Assembly: GCA_965279255.1 (NCBI GenBank)
Contig: OZ257146.1
Span: forward strand, 4,030,001-4,094,000
Origin: CAMFLJ01 sp965279255
GTDB taxonomy: Bacteria > Actinomycetota > Acidimicrobiia > Acidimicrobiales > Acidimicrobilacustridaceae
Direction: 5' to 3'
Length of the DNA: 64,000 nucleotides
Part shown: positions 48,064 to 56,863 of the stretch, one piece after another
Numbering within the stretch: position 1 is the first letter of the stretch
How the letters are laid out: each line of letters starts with the position of its first letter
The notes under the pieces: generated by a model
What the model saw: only the letters and a program-made list of their open reading frames with translations
The model's database searches: none
Told to the model about the DNA's origin: nothing
Made by a program: the position numbers and the translations under genes

Positions 48064-48888
48064 TCAGCCGTCGGCCGGAGTCGGGGCGGGCGACTCGCTC
48101 GACGAGGGGCGCTTGGCGCTGAGCACCTTGGTGAGGGCGATGCCGATGACGATGAGCGCGATGCCCAGCCACTCGGGGCCGCCGCCGATCGCCAGCACCA
48201 GGATGCCGATCACGGTGATCCACGGGGTCACGGTGGCCAGGAAGTCCTTGACGGTGGGTGCGGTCTCGGCCCGGCCCTCGCGCACGGCGTCGAGGCGGTT
48301 CGGGTACCAGATCGTGAACTGGGCGGCCACGATCATCGGGAAGGTCTGGATGATCCACCCCGTCCAGATGTTGTTGGAGTTCTCGAGGATGGCGTCGCCG
48401 TACCAGCCGGAGGCCGCCTCGATGATGAAGGCCACGGCCCACACCCACGAGATGAGGTAGTTCACCCGCAGGAACTCGGGGGTGTCCCAGTACTCCTGGG
48501 GCACGTCCTCCTTGGCGTACTGGAGGGTGAACGGCCGGCGGATCAGGATCGAGCCGAGCACGATCACCACCAGGGCGACGTTGGCGACCTCGCCACCCCA
48601 CAGCTCGAGCCACGTGCGGGTGCCGGCCGAGGCGAAGGCCACGAGGATCGCCAGGCCGGCGAAGTACACGACGTCGGAGTACTCGAGCATCTTCGGGGCG
48701 CTGCCCCGCAGCCAGTTCAGGCAGAGGATGGCGACGGCGAGGCCGAGGGCCAGCGCCGCCGACAGCTCGAGGCGGCCCTCGCCCTCGACGATCGAGTAGA
48801 GGATCCACGGCGAGAGCCCGACCAGCGGGTTGCCGAGGATCGTGTCGATCAGGGCCTTGCGTGTCGGTGCTTCGCTGTCCGTCGCCAC
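48064..48888 (-). CDS. Hypothetical multi-pass membrane protein
   Basis: 274 residues from GTG 48888, about six to seven TM helices, with LIDTILGNPLVGLSPWILYSIVEGEG at the start and a Ser/Pro-rich cytoplasmic tail. Charged, conserved-looking loops (FTLQYAKEDVPQEYWDTPEFLRVNY; FTIWYPNRLDAVREGRAE) separate the helices. No transporter family recognised. On the minus strand TACGCT (48895-48900) lies six bases before the GTG, suggesting a leaderless operon promoter. A very long frame continuing to 50718 is an artefact. Confidence 0.8.
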   Translation of the reverse strand: MATDSEAPTRKALIDTILGNPLVGLSPWILYSIVEGEGRLELSAALALGLAVAILCLNWLRGSAPKMLEYSDVVYFAGLAILVAFASAGTRTWLELWGGEVANVALVVIVLGSILIRRPFTLQYAKEDVPQEYWDTPEFLRVNYLISWVWAVAFIIEAASGWYGDAILENSNNIWTGWIIQTFPMIVAAQFTIWYPNRLDAVREGRAETAPTVKDFLATVTPWITVIGILVLAIGGGPEWLGIALIVIGIALTKVLSAKRPSSSESPAPTPADG

Positions 48889-48987
48889 CCGTGGAGCGTA
48901 GGCACGCCCTGCCGGCCCGTCCGGGACCCGGCGGCGCGACGGCCGGGCGGATGGGCGCGTGCCGCGCGCCTCGGCCACCATGGGCGG

Positions 48988-49521
48988 GTGGACGGCGACT
49001 TGGACTCCGACGACGATCGTGATGCACAGGTGGCCACCGGCCCGTCGACCGACGACCTCGAGGCCCTCGCCCGCTACGCCGAGGCGCTGGCCGACGGCGT
49101 GCAGGCCGCGCTGCCCGGGTGGGTCGAGCGGTCGGTCGAGCGGGTGCACGTCGAGAAGCTGATGCGGCGACCGCCGGCCGAGGTTCGGGATGCCGCCGCG
49201 AGGGCCGGGCTCGCCGCCGCCGCCGACGTCGGTGCCCGGGTGCACGCGCTGCTGGCCCTCGACATCGAGGAGCAGCGCACCGGCCCCCTCGCCCTGATCC
49301 GCCAGGCGGTGCCGTACCCGACGGCGGTGCTGCAGGCCGCCGGTGTGCCACCGGTGGCGCGTGACGAGTTCGCCGCCCGGCAGTTCCCCGACGACGTCTA
49401 CGACCTGGCGCCGACCTCCTTCGGCGAGCTCGATCCCGACCTCCAGGAGACCGGGCTGGTGTGGGGCGCGGCCAAGGCTCACGTGCACCTCTCCCGCCGG
49501 CGGGCCGACGGCCAGCGCTGA
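48988..49521 (+). CDS. Hypothetical protein (177 residues)
   Basis: Soluble, largely helical, acidic N terminus (DGDLDSDDDRD). Segments ALPGWVERSVERVHVEKLMRR and RQAVPYPTAVLQAAGVPPVARDEFAARQFPDDVYDLAPTSF look like those of conserved actinobacterial hypotheticals of this size, but I cannot name the family. GTG 48988 has no clear Shine-Dalgarno sequence. Divergent from the membrane-protein operon, 63 bases before the CoA-disulfide-reductase homologue. Confidence 0.7.
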   Translation: MDGDLDSDDDRDAQVATGPSTDDLEALARYAEALADGVQAALPGWVERSVERVHVEKLMRRPPAEVRDAAARAGLAAAADVGARVHALLALDIEEQRTGPLALIRQAVPYPTAVLQAAGVPPVARDEFAARQFPDDVYDLAPTSFGELDPDLQETGLVWGAAKAHVHLSRRRADGQR

Positions 49522-49572
49522 CCTCTCGGCCCCGGCTCCCGCTCGGGGCGGGGATCGCCGTCGGCCCGGCGC

Positions 49573-49578
49573 TACGGT
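49573..49578 (+). promoter_or_regulatory. Possible -10 box (TACGGT) for leaderless flavoprotein gene
   Basis: TACGGT, six bases, then ATG 49585; no Shine-Dalgarno sequence. Confidence 0.45.
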
Positions 49579-49584
49579 CCCGGC

Positions 49585-50928
49585 ATGACGGAGCGGCTTG
49601 TGGTGATCGGTGGCGATGCCGGCGGGATGGCCGCGGCCTCGGGTGTTCGGCGGCTGCGGCCCGACGTCGAGATCGTCGTCGTCGAGAAGGGCGGCCACAC
49701 CAGCTACGCCATGTGCGGCATCCCCTACGTCGTGGGTGGTGAGGTCGACGACGTCGACCTGCTGGTCGCCCGCAGCCCCGAGGAGTTCGGGGCGATGGAC
49801 ATCGAGGTCCGGGTCCACACCGAGGCCACGGCCATCGACCTCGACGCCCGCACGGTCGAGACGCGCGACCTCGACTCCGGTGAGACCCGGCAGCTCGGCT
49901 TCGACCAGCTGATGATCGGCACCGGAGCCCGACCGATCATCCCGGGGTGGGCCCACGGGGACCACCCGCAGGTGTCGGTCGTGCACACGCTGCCCGACGC
50001 CGCCCGGCTCGAGACCATGGCCGCCGGCTGCGAGGGCCGGCGGGTCGTCGTGGTCGGTGGTGGGTACATCGGCATCGAGATGGCCGAGGCCTTCCTCGCC
50101 CGCAAGGCCCACGTCACCATCGTCAGCCGGGGCCTCCAGCTGCTGAACAACCTCGACCCCGAGATGTCCGACCGCGTCGCCGCCGTCGCCCGCGCCGAGG
50201 GCATCGAGGTCGTCCTCGGTCAGGCCGTCGAGGGCCTCACCGCCACCACGGTGGTCACCGGGGCGGGTGCCGAGATCCCGGCCGACATCGTCGTGCTGGC
50301 GCTCGGCGTGCAACCCAACGGCGAGCTGGGCGCCGCGGCCGGGCTGGCCACCGGCATCCAGGGGGCGCTCGTCGTCGACGACCACCAGCGCACGTCGGCC
50401 CAGGGCGTGTACGCCGCGGGCGACTGCTGCGAGTCGTTCCACCGGGTCAGCCGCCGCCCGACGTGGATCGCCCTCGGCACCGTCGCCAACAAGGCGTCGC
50501 GGGTCGCCGGGGTGAACCTCGCCGGCGGTGACGCCACCTTCGGCGGCGTGCTCGGCACGGCCATCACCCGCCTGGTGAGCACCGAGATCGCCCGCACCGG
50601 GCTGAGCGAGGCCCAGGCCGTCGAGGCCGGCTTCGACCCGGTCGGCACCACCATCGAGGCCTCCACCCGCGCCCACTACTACCCGGGGGCCGAGGAGATG
50701 GCCGTGCGCCTCGTCCACGACCGGGCCAGCCGCCGGCTCCTCGGTGGTCAGATCGTCGGTGGGGCCGGCGCCGGCAAGCGCGTCGACACGCTGGCCACGG
50801 CCCTGTGGGCGGGGCTGACGGTCGACGACATGGTCGACCTCGACCTGGCCTACGCCCCGCCGTTCGGCCCGGTGTGGGACCCGGTCAACACCGCGGCGCG
50901 CCAGGCCGCCCGCCGGGCCGGAGCCTGA
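49585..50928 (+). CDS. FAD/NAD(P)-dependent oxidoreductase, CoA-disulfide reductase type
   Basis: 447 residues. FAD-binding VVIGGDAGGMAAASGVRR; redox cysteine Cys-44 in SYAMCGIPYVVGG; second dinucleotide motif VVVVGGGYIGIEMAEAF; FAD-contact VYAAGDCCES; and a C-terminal dimerisation domain. The single-cysteine active site is that of CoA-disulfide/persulfide reductases and NADH oxidases (Cys43 in CoADR). Redox homeostasis of CoA or sulfane sulfur is the likely role. Confidence 0.92.
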   Translation: MTERLVVIGGDAGGMAAASGVRRLRPDVEIVVVEKGGHTSYAMCGIPYVVGGEVDDVDLLVARSPEEFGAMDIEVRVHTEATAIDLDARTVETRDLDSGETRQLGFDQLMIGTGARPIIPGWAHGDHPQVSVVHTLPDAARLETMAAGCEGRRVVVVGGGYIGIEMAEAFLARKAHVTIVSRGLQLLNNLDPEMSDRVAAVARAEGIEVVLGQAVEGLTATTVVTGAGAEIPADIVVLALGVQPNGELGAAAGLATGIQGALVVDDHQRTSAQGVYAAGDCCESFHRVSRRPTWIALGTVANKASRVAGVNLAGGDATFGGVLGTAITRLVSTEIARTGLSEAQAVEAGFDPVGTTIEASTRAHYYPGAEEMAVRLVHDRASRRLLGGQIVGGAGAGKRVDTLATALWAGLTVDDMVDLDLAYAPPFGPVWDPVNTAARQAARRAGA

Positions 50929-50966
50929 CCGACGTCAGGCAGCCCTCAGGGCCCGTTCATCATCAC

Positions 50967-51004
50967 GAAACACTGAGGGAACGTACGGGCAACAACGTGT
51001 CGAC
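50967..51004 (+). promoter_or_regulatory. 11-bp-phased GNAAC half-sites upstream of amtB (possible GlnR box)
   Basis: GAAAC (50967), GGAAC (50978), GCAAC (50989) and TCGAC (51000) recur at exact 11-base steps with six-base spacers. This resembles the actinobacterial GlnR pattern GTNAC-N6-GAAAC repeated, though the a-box T is missing. Position 70-106 bases before the amtB ATG fits nitrogen control. Binding by GlnR is inference; no glnR gene is in the window. Confidence 0.45.
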
Positions 51005-51072
51005 ATCCTTTCGTGGACCTTGCTCCCAGCTTGTGGGGAGCTGACGGGGGACCTTCGGAAAGGGACACGAGG

Positions 51073-52332
51073 ATGGACACCGGCAACACCGCGTGGATGC
51101 TGATCTCGACCGGCCTGGTGCTGTTCATGACGCCAGGCCTGGCCTTTTTCTACGGGGGCATGGTCCGGGCCAAGAACGTGCTCGGGATGCTCATGCAGAA
51201 CTTCTTCGCCATGGGCATCCTGGCGATCATCTGGGTGGCCATCGCCTTCTCCCTCGCCTTCGGCAACTTCGGCGACGGCGGCTGGATCGGCAACCTCGAC
51301 TTCGCCTGGATGAAGGGCGTGAACCAGACCGTCGGGCCCGACGCCTTCGCCCTCACCATCCCCTTCATCCTCTTCTGCGCCTACCAGATGACCTTCGCCG
51401 TCATCACCCCCGCCCTCATCACCGGCGCCACCGCCGACCGGCTCAAGTTCAAGGCCTACGCCGTGTTCATCGCCGTGTGGCTGGTCGTGGTCTACGCGCC
51501 GGTCGCCCACTGGGTGTTCGGCGGTGGCTGGCTGGCCAAGCTCGGGGCGCTCGACTTCGCCGGCGGTGCCGTCGTGCACATCAACGCCGGCGCCGCGGCC
51601 CTCGCCATGATCCTCGTGCTGGGCAAGCGCCGGGGCTGGCCGCGCGAGGGCATGCACCCGCACTCCCTGCCGCTCACCATGCTCGGCACCGGAATCCTCT
51701 GGTTCGGCTGGTTCGGCTTCAACGCCGGCTCGGCCCTCGCCGCCAACGGCGTCGCCGCTCAGGCCGTCATGAACACCTTCCTCGCCGCCTCGGCCGGCAT
51801 GATCGGCTGGCTCCTCGTCGAGCAGTTCAAGGACGGCAAGCCCACCACCCTCGGCGCCGCCTCCGGTGCCGTCGCCGGCCTCGTGGCCATCACCCCGTGC
51901 GCCGGCTTCGTGGGTGGCATGTCGCCCATCCTCATCGGGCTGATCGCCGGCGTGGTCTGCGTCCTCGCCATCCACCTGAAGTTCAAGTTCGGCTACGACG
52001 ACAGCCTCGACGTCATCGGCGTCCACCTCGTCGGCGGCCTGATCGGTGCCCTGCTCCTCGGCTTCTTCGCCGACAGCTCGGTGAACGAGCTGGTCGTGAA
52101 CGAGGGCCTCTTCCACGGCGGCGGGGCCACGCTGCTCTGGTACCAGTTCGTGGCGTCGGCCGTCACCCTCGCCTTCAGCTTCGTGGCGTCGTTCATCATC
52201 GCCAAGGCCATCGACAAGGTCATCGGCCTGCGGGTGAGCGAGGACGACGAAGACGAGGGCCTCGACTTCAGCCAGCACGCGGAGACGGCCTACAACTTCG
52301 GCAGCACCGGCTCGATGGATCGCCTCCGCTAG
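51073..52332 (+). CDS. amtB: Ammonium transporter
   Basis: 419 residues, about 11 TM helices. The twin pore histidines are His-169 (VVHINAG) and His-318 (GVHLVGG), the same positions as in E. coli AmtB; FYGGMVRAKNVLGMLMQNF and GFNAGSALAANGVAAQA are family blocks. The cytoplasmic C terminus is acidic. ATG 51073 follows GAGG. It is followed by glnK, whose product normally plugs the channel when nitrogen is plentiful. Confidence 0.97.
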   Translation: MDTGNTAWMLISTGLVLFMTPGLAFFYGGMVRAKNVLGMLMQNFFAMGILAIIWVAIAFSLAFGNFGDGGWIGNLDFAWMKGVNQTVGPDAFALTIPFILFCAYQMTFAVITPALITGATADRLKFKAYAVFIAVWLVVVYAPVAHWVFGGGWLAKLGALDFAGGAVVHINAGAAALAMILVLGKRRGWPREGMHPHSLPLTMLGTGILWFGWFGFNAGSALAANGVAAQAVMNTFLAASAGMIGWLLVEQFKDGKPTTLGAASGAVAGLVAITPCAGFVGGMSPILIGLIAGVVCVLAIHLKFKFGYDDSLDVIGVHLVGGLIGALLLGFFADSSVNELVVNEGLFHGGGATLLWYQFVASAVTLAFSFVASFIIAKAIDKVIGLRVSEDDEDEGLDFSQHAETAYNFGSTGSMDRLR

Positions 52333-52391
52333 GCGATCGACCCGACGACGAGAGGTCCCGCAGCTCCGAGAGCCTGCGACCGAGGAAGGGA

Positions 52392-52397
52392 TACCGT
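52392..52397 (+). promoter_or_regulatory. Possible internal -10 box (TACCGT) before glnK
   Basis: TACCGT, six bases, then ATG 52404; no Shine-Dalgarno sequence. Would allow glnK-glnD transcription apart from amtB. Confidence 0.4.
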
Positions 52398-52403
52398 GCA
52401 GCC

Positions 52404-52742
52404 ATGAAGCTCGTGACCGCGATCATCAAGCCCCACAAGCTCGACGAGGTGAAGGACGCCCTGAAGGCCGCCGGCCTCCACGGCATGACCGTCGACGAGG
52501 TCAAGGGCTTCGGCCGCCAGGGCGGCAAGACCGAGATCTACCGCGGCGCCGAGTACGTCGTCGACCTGCTCCCCAAGGTGAAGCTCGAGACCGTCGTGCC
52601 CGACGAGATCGCCGACCAGGTGGCCGACATCATCGTGGCCGCCGCCGCCACCGGGAAGATCGGCGACGGCAAGGTCTGGATCACCACCGTCGACAAGATC
52701 ATCCGCATCCGCACCGGCGAGCTCGGCAACGACGCGGTCTGA
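52404..52742 (+). CDS. glnK: Nitrogen regulatory protein P-II
   Basis: 112 residues, the exact usual length. The T-loop GRQGGKTEIYRGAEYVVDLLPK carries Tyr-46 and Tyr-51, Tyr-51 being the nucleotidylation site; the B- and C-loop segments ATGKIGDGKVWI and IRIRTGE match PROSITE-type PII signatures. It senses ATP/ADP/2-oxoglutarate and controls AmtB and GlnD-dependent signalling. The order amtB-glnK-glnD is the standard actinobacterial nitrogen operon. Confidence 0.97.
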   Translation: MKLVTAIIKPHKLDEVKDALKAAGLHGMTVDEVKGFGRQGGKTEIYRGAEYVVDLLPKVKLETVVPDEIADQVADIIVAAAATGKIGDGKVWITTVDKIIRIRTGELGNDAV

Positions 52743-52844
52743 CGCGGATCTTTCGCACTGGGACGGGCTCCGGCGTGGCTGCGGCACACTGCAGTCCGGC
52801 GCACCCCCCGCCGATCCCCCCGACCTTCCCCCGACGGGAGTCCG

Positions 52845-55151
52845 ATGACGCCCCAGCTCGACCGCCGGCCGCTGCTCGAGAACGCCAGCATCAGAGGCGC
52901 GGCGTTCTGCCGCGCGCTGTCCGACACGTTCGACGACTGGATCACCGAGCTCTGGACCGCCGCTGACCCGCCGGCGTCGGGGGCGGCGCTCGTGGCCGTC
53001 GGCGGCTACGGCCGGGCCGAGCTCTCGCCGGGCAGCGACATCGACCTCTACCTGCTCTACAAGCCCGGCGTCGACGTGGCGCCGCTGGCCGACAAGCTCT
53101 GGTACCCGATCTGGGACGAGGGCGTGAAGCTCGGCCACGCCGTGCGCACGGTCAAGGAGACCCTCACCCTCGCCGCCGACGACCTCGACACCGCCACGGC
53201 CGTGCTCTCGGCCCGCCACATCGTCGGCGACGAGTCGTTGACCGACGAGCTCGCCACCAAGGGCCTCGCCCTGTGGCGCAAGCGCTCGAAGCGGTGGCTC
53301 GAGCAGCTCGACCTCGGCGTGAAGGCGCGGCACGAGGCGGCCGGTGAGGTCGCCTTCCTGCTCGAGCCGGACCTGAAGGACGGCCGCGGCGGCCTGCGCG
53401 ACGTGCACGCCATCACCTGGGCCGGTGCCGCCGAGGTGCCGCTCCTGCCGGGTGACGACGTCGAGATCGCCGCGGCCTACGAGACCGTGCTGTCGGTGCG
53501 GGTCGAGCTGCACCGCCGCACCGAGCGCCACAGTGACCGGCTGCTGCTCGAGGAGCAGGACGGGGTCGCGGCCTCGCTCGGCTACCCCGACGCCGACGAC
53601 CTCATGCGGGCGCTGTCGACCGCGGCCCGCACCATCGCCTGGGTCAGCGACGACCTCTGGGCCCGCGTCGAGGGCTCGCTCGAGGGCCCGTTCCGGCGGC
53701 GCCTCTGGAAGGACCGCGACGTCGCCTCCGGGGTCGTGCTGCGCGAGGGCTCGGTGGCGCTGGCCGCGGGTGCCGATCCCTCCGTCGACCCCCTCCTCGT
53801 GCTGCGCGTCGCCGTCGCCGCGGCCAAGCACGACGCCCGCATCGAGCGCGGCACCCTCGACCGCCTCGCCGCCTCGGCGCCGATCCCGACGCCCTGGGGC
53901 GAGGAGGCCCGCCGCCTCTTCGTCGAGCTGTTCCTGGCCGGGCGGCCCGCGGTGACGGTGGTCGAGACCCTCGACCAGAAGGGCCTCTGGGAGCCGATCA
54001 TGCCGGAGTGGGGCCACCTCCGGTGCCTGCCCCAGCGCAACGCCTACCACCGCTTCACCGTCGACCGGCACCTCAGCGAGGCCGCGGCCAACGCCGCCGA
54101 GCTGGTCGACCGTGTCGACCGCCCGGACCTGCTCGTCGTGGGCACCCTGCTGCACGACATCGGCAAGGGCCGCCCCGGAGACCACACCGACGTCGGCATC
54201 GAGATGATCGCCGACATCGGGCCGCGCATGGGCTTCGGCCCGCTCGACACGGGCACGCTCCAGCAGATGTGCCGCCACCACCTGCTGCTGCCCGACGTGG
54301 CCACCCGGCGCGACCTCTCCGACGAGGGCACCCTCTCCCACGTCGCCGCCCAGGTCGGCGACCTCACCACCCTGCGCCTGCTCGACGCCCTCACCGAGGC
54401 CGACTCCCTCGCCACCGGCACCGCCGCATGGGGCTCCTGGAAGCAGGAGCTGGTCGGGGTGCTCGTCGCACGCGTCGCCCACATCGTCTCGGGGGGCGAG
54501 ATGGACGAGGCCACCGGCGACGGCTTCCCGACCGCCGCCCAGCGCGACCTCATGGCCCAGCGCCGCCGCATCATCGAGGGCATCGAGGACCAGCTCGTGG
54601 TCGTCTCGCCCGACCGCCCCGGCCTGTTCTCCCGGGTGGCGGGTGTGCTCTCGCTGAACGGACTCACCGTGCTCGAGGCCGCCGGCCACTCCGCCGACGA
54701 CGGCATGGCCATCGAGCAGTTCCGGGTGCAGAACAACTACGGCGACGAGGTCCGCTGGGACCGCGTGATCCGCGACCTCGAGAAGGTCCTCGACGGGCGC
54801 CTCGCCCTGGAGGCCCGCCTGGCCGAGCGTCGCCGGGTCTATCGCCGGCCCCGCCGCCTGCCCGGCCTGGTCACCCACCCCGAGGTCATCGTCGACAACG
54901 ACCTGTCGCACACCGACACCGTGCTCGAGGTGCGGGCGCCCGACTCCATGGGCGTGCTGTGGCGCATCACCCGGGCGCTGCACGAGCTCGACCTCGACAT
55001 CACCTCGGCCAAGGTCCAGACCATCGCCAGCGATGCGGTCGACTCCTTCTACGTCCGCGACTCCGTGGGCCACAAGGTCACCGACACCGAGTACCTCGAC
55101 GAGATCCGGCGGGCGCTCATGTTCGCCCTCGAGGGCCCCGACGCCCGGTAG
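52845..55151 (+). CDS. glnD: [Protein-PII] uridylyl/adenylyltransferase GlnD
   Basis: 768 residues, shorter than the ~890 of E. coli but usual for actinobacteria. Nucleotidyltransferase domain with GGYGRAELSPGSDIDLYLL (GGYGR...DxD); the connecting KDGRGGLRDVHAI segment; an HD domain with HDIGKGRPGDH from residue 437; and two C-terminal ACT domains (about 595-680 and 690-765) that sense glutamine. In actinobacteria the homologue adenylylates PII. ATG 52845 lies 102 bases after glnK. Confidence 0.95.
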   Translation: MTPQLDRRPLLENASIRGAAFCRALSDTFDDWITELWTAADPPASGAALVAVGGYGRAELSPGSDIDLYLLYKPGVDVAPLADKLWYPIWDEGVKLGHAVRTVKETLTLAADDLDTATAVLSARHIVGDESLTDELATKGLALWRKRSKRWLEQLDLGVKARHEAAGEVAFLLEPDLKDGRGGLRDVHAITWAGAAEVPLLPGDDVEIAAAYETVLSVRVELHRRTERHSDRLLLEEQDGVAASLGYPDADDLMRALSTAARTIAWVSDDLWARVEGSLEGPFRRRLWKDRDVASGVVLREGSVALAAGADPSVDPLLVLRVAVAAAKHDARIERGTLDRLAASAPIPTPWGEEARRLFVELFLAGRPAVTVVETLDQKGLWEPIMPEWGHLRCLPQRNAYHRFTVDRHLSEAAANAAELVDRVDRPDLLVVGTLLHDIGKGRPGDHTDVGIEMIADIGPRMGFGPLDTGTLQQMCRHHLLLPDVATRRDLSDEGTLSHVAAQVGDLTTLRLLDALTEADSLATGTAAWGSWKQELVGVLVARVAHIVSGGEMDEATGDGFPTAAQRDLMAQRRRIIEGIEDQLVVVSPDRPGLFSRVAGVLSLNGLTVLEAAGHSADDGMAIEQFRVQNNYGDEVRWDRVIRDLEKVLDGRLALEARLAERRRVYRRPRRLPGLVTHPEVIVDNDLSHTDTVLEVRAPDSMGVLWRITRALHELDLDITSAKVQTIASDAVDSFYVRDSVGHKVTDTEYLDEIRRALMFALEGPDAR

Positions 55152-55162
55152 CGAACGGCCTG

Positions 55163-55168
55163 TAGCGT
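55163..55168 (+). promoter_or_regulatory. Possible -10 box (TAGCGT) for leaderless Nudix gene
   Basis: TAGCGT, seven bases, then GTG 55176; no Shine-Dalgarno sequence. Confidence 0.5.
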
Positions 55169-55175
55169 CGGCGGG

Positions 55176-55865
55176 GTGAGCGACAGCGAGCCCGTGACGT
55201 CACAGGACCTGGTGCGGTGGAGCGAGGCCCTGGCGGGCATCGCCCGCACCGGGCTGGGGTTCACCGAGAGCCTCTACGAGCGCGAGCGCTTCGAGGAGGT
55301 GCTGGCCGTCGCCGCCGACATGCGCGTCGCCGCCGGCAGCACCTACGACACCGAGGACCTCGTCGCCGAGTGGATGAAGTCGGTCGGCCACGGCGTGCCC
55401 GGCTACCAGACCCCGAAGGTCGCGGTCGGGGCCGTGGTCGGCAACGACAAGGGCGAGATCCTGCTGGTGCAGCGCTCCGACTCCGGCGTGTGGCTCTACC
55501 CCACGGGCTGGGCCGACATCGGCTACTCGGCCTCCGAGGTGGCGGTGAAGGAGGTCGAGGAGGAGACCGGCATCGAGTGCGAGGTCGTGCAGCTCATCGC
55601 GGTGCTCGACGGCCTGCGCCAGCGCTTCACCCGCATCCCGCTCTACTCGCTGGTGTTCCACTGCCGGGCCACCGGGGGCGAGCTGAAGGCCCACCCGCTC
55701 GAGACCAACGACGTGGGCTGGTTCTCCCTCGACGACCTGCCGCCGATGACCGTCGGCGTCGACCAGTGGGGCGAGTTCGCCCGGGCCGCCCTCGCCGGCG
55801 AGGCCGTCGACGTGCACTACGACCGGCCGCGCTCACCCACCTGGCGGGGCATGCACGACGTCTGA
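55176..55865 (+). CDS. Nudix hydrolase with N-terminal helical domain
   Basis: 229 residues. Residues ~1-75 form the helical domain found in ADP-ribose-pyrophosphatase-like Nudix proteins; the Nudix box is G(WADIG)YSASEVAVKEVEEETGIE, with Lys in place of the usual Arg of REVxEE but all metal-binding Glu residues kept. PTGWADIG and VGWFSLDDLPPM are further blocks. Hydrolyses a nucleoside-diphosphate-linked substrate, probably ADP-ribose or similar. GTG 55176. Confidence 0.9.
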   Translation: MSDSEPVTSQDLVRWSEALAGIARTGLGFTESLYERERFEEVLAVAADMRVAAGSTYDTEDLVAEWMKSVGHGVPGYQTPKVAVGAVVGNDKGEILLVQRSDSGVWLYPTGWADIGYSASEVAVKEVEEETGIECEVVQLIAVLDGLRQRFTRIPLYSLVFHCRATGGELKAHPLETNDVGWFSLDDLPPMTVGVDQWGEFARAALAGEAVDVHYDRPRSPTWRGMHDV

Positions 55866-55889
55866 CGCCGTTGCGCTCCGGCGCTCGGG

Positions 55890-56759
55890 TCAGTCCTGGT
55901 CGCGGAGGAAGCGCTCGACCTCGTCGACGAGGCTCTCGCCGTCGCTGAAGCTGTCGGGCTCGGTGTCGTAGCGCTGCTCGAGGTGGGCGACGTAGTCGGT
56001 CGTCTCCTCGTCCTCGAGCACGAGCTGCGACACCTGGTGCTCGTAGGCGTCGGTGGCGAACTGCAGCTCGGTGTTGTCGACGGTGGTGTCGAGCATGCGG
56101 CAGGTGCGCTGCACCAGGGCGAGGGCCGCCTTGGGGGAGGGGGCCGACGGCACGTAGGTCGGCACCGCCGCCCAGAAGGCGGCCGAGCGGATGCCGAGGT
56201 CGTGGCACGACGAGTGCAGCACGCCGGTGATGCCGGTGGGCCCCTCGTAGCGGGACGGGCGCAGGTCGAGGGCGGTGGCGTCGCCCTCGTCGTAGGCCGT
56301 GCCGAACACCGACACCGGCCGGGAGTGGGGCACCTCGGCCAACAGGGCACCGAGGGTGACGACCGTGCGGGCGCCGATGGCGACGGCGACACCGAGCACG
56401 TGGTCGCAGAATGTGCGCCACTTGAGCTGGGGCTCGACACCGGAGAGCAGCACCACGCCGTGGCCGTTGGCCGTGGTGGCGGCATGGAAGACGTTCGAGG
56501 GCCACTCGATGCGACGGTGGCCGTCCAGGTCGATGCGCACCTCGGGCCGGGTGGTGGTGAAGTCGAAGAAGACCTCGGGGTCGATGTCGGCGAAGGGCCG
56601 GGCGCTCCACTGCTCGGTCAGGTGCTCGATGGCGGTGGTGGCGGCATCGCCGGCGTCGTTCCAGCCCCCGAACGCGGCGATGAGGATCGGCCCGTCGGGG
56701 AGGTCGGGCTGGGCCGACCAGCGCAGGTGGGGGAGGCTCTCGCCCGAGGGGTCCGGCAT
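55890..56759 (-). CDS. PAC2-family protein
   Basis: 289 residues; PILIAAFGGWNDAGDAATTAIEHL at the N terminus, DFTTTRPEVRIDLDGHRRIEWP, and LGALLAEVPHSRPVSVFGTAYD identify the actinobacterial PAC2 (proteasome assembly chaperone 2-like) family, whose role in bacteria is unknown. Acidic C terminus. TAGCCT (minus strand 56767-56772) is seven bases before ATG 56759. It converges on the Nudix gene and diverges from the GNAT gene. Confidence 0.9.
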   Translation of the reverse strand: MPDPSGESLPHLRWSAQPDLPDGPILIAAFGGWNDAGDAATTAIEHLTEQWSARPFADIDPEVFFDFTTTRPEVRIDLDGHRRIEWPSNVFHAATTANGHGVVLLSGVEPQLKWRTFCDHVLGVAVAIGARTVVTLGALLAEVPHSRPVSVFGTAYDEGDATALDLRPSRYEGPTGITGVLHSSCHDLGIRSAAFWAAVPTYVPSAPSPKAALALVQRTCRMLDTTVDNTELQFATDAYEHQVSQLVLEDEETTDYVAHLEQRYDTEPDSFSDGESLVDEVERFLRDQD

Positions 56760-56766
56760 CGGCCCC

Positions 56767-56772
56767 AGGCTA
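56767..56772 (-). promoter_or_regulatory. Possible -10 box (TAGCCT) for leaderless PAC2 gene
   Basis: Minus-strand TAGCCT, seven bases, then ATG 56759; no Shine-Dalgarno sequence. Confidence 0.45.
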
Positions 56773-56850
56773 CCGGCGCGGCGGGCGCCGACCGGCCCGC
56801 ATGGCCTCGGATCGCACGGCCGCCGGCCGGGCCCGGGTCACGGCCGTGCG

Positions 56851-56856
56851 TACGCT
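56851..56856 (+). promoter_or_regulatory. Possible -10 box (TACGCT) for leaderless GNAT gene
   Basis: TACGCT, seven bases, then ATG 56864; supports that ATG over the upstream GTG at 56801. Confidence 0.5.
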
Positions 56857-56863
56857 GGGCGCC

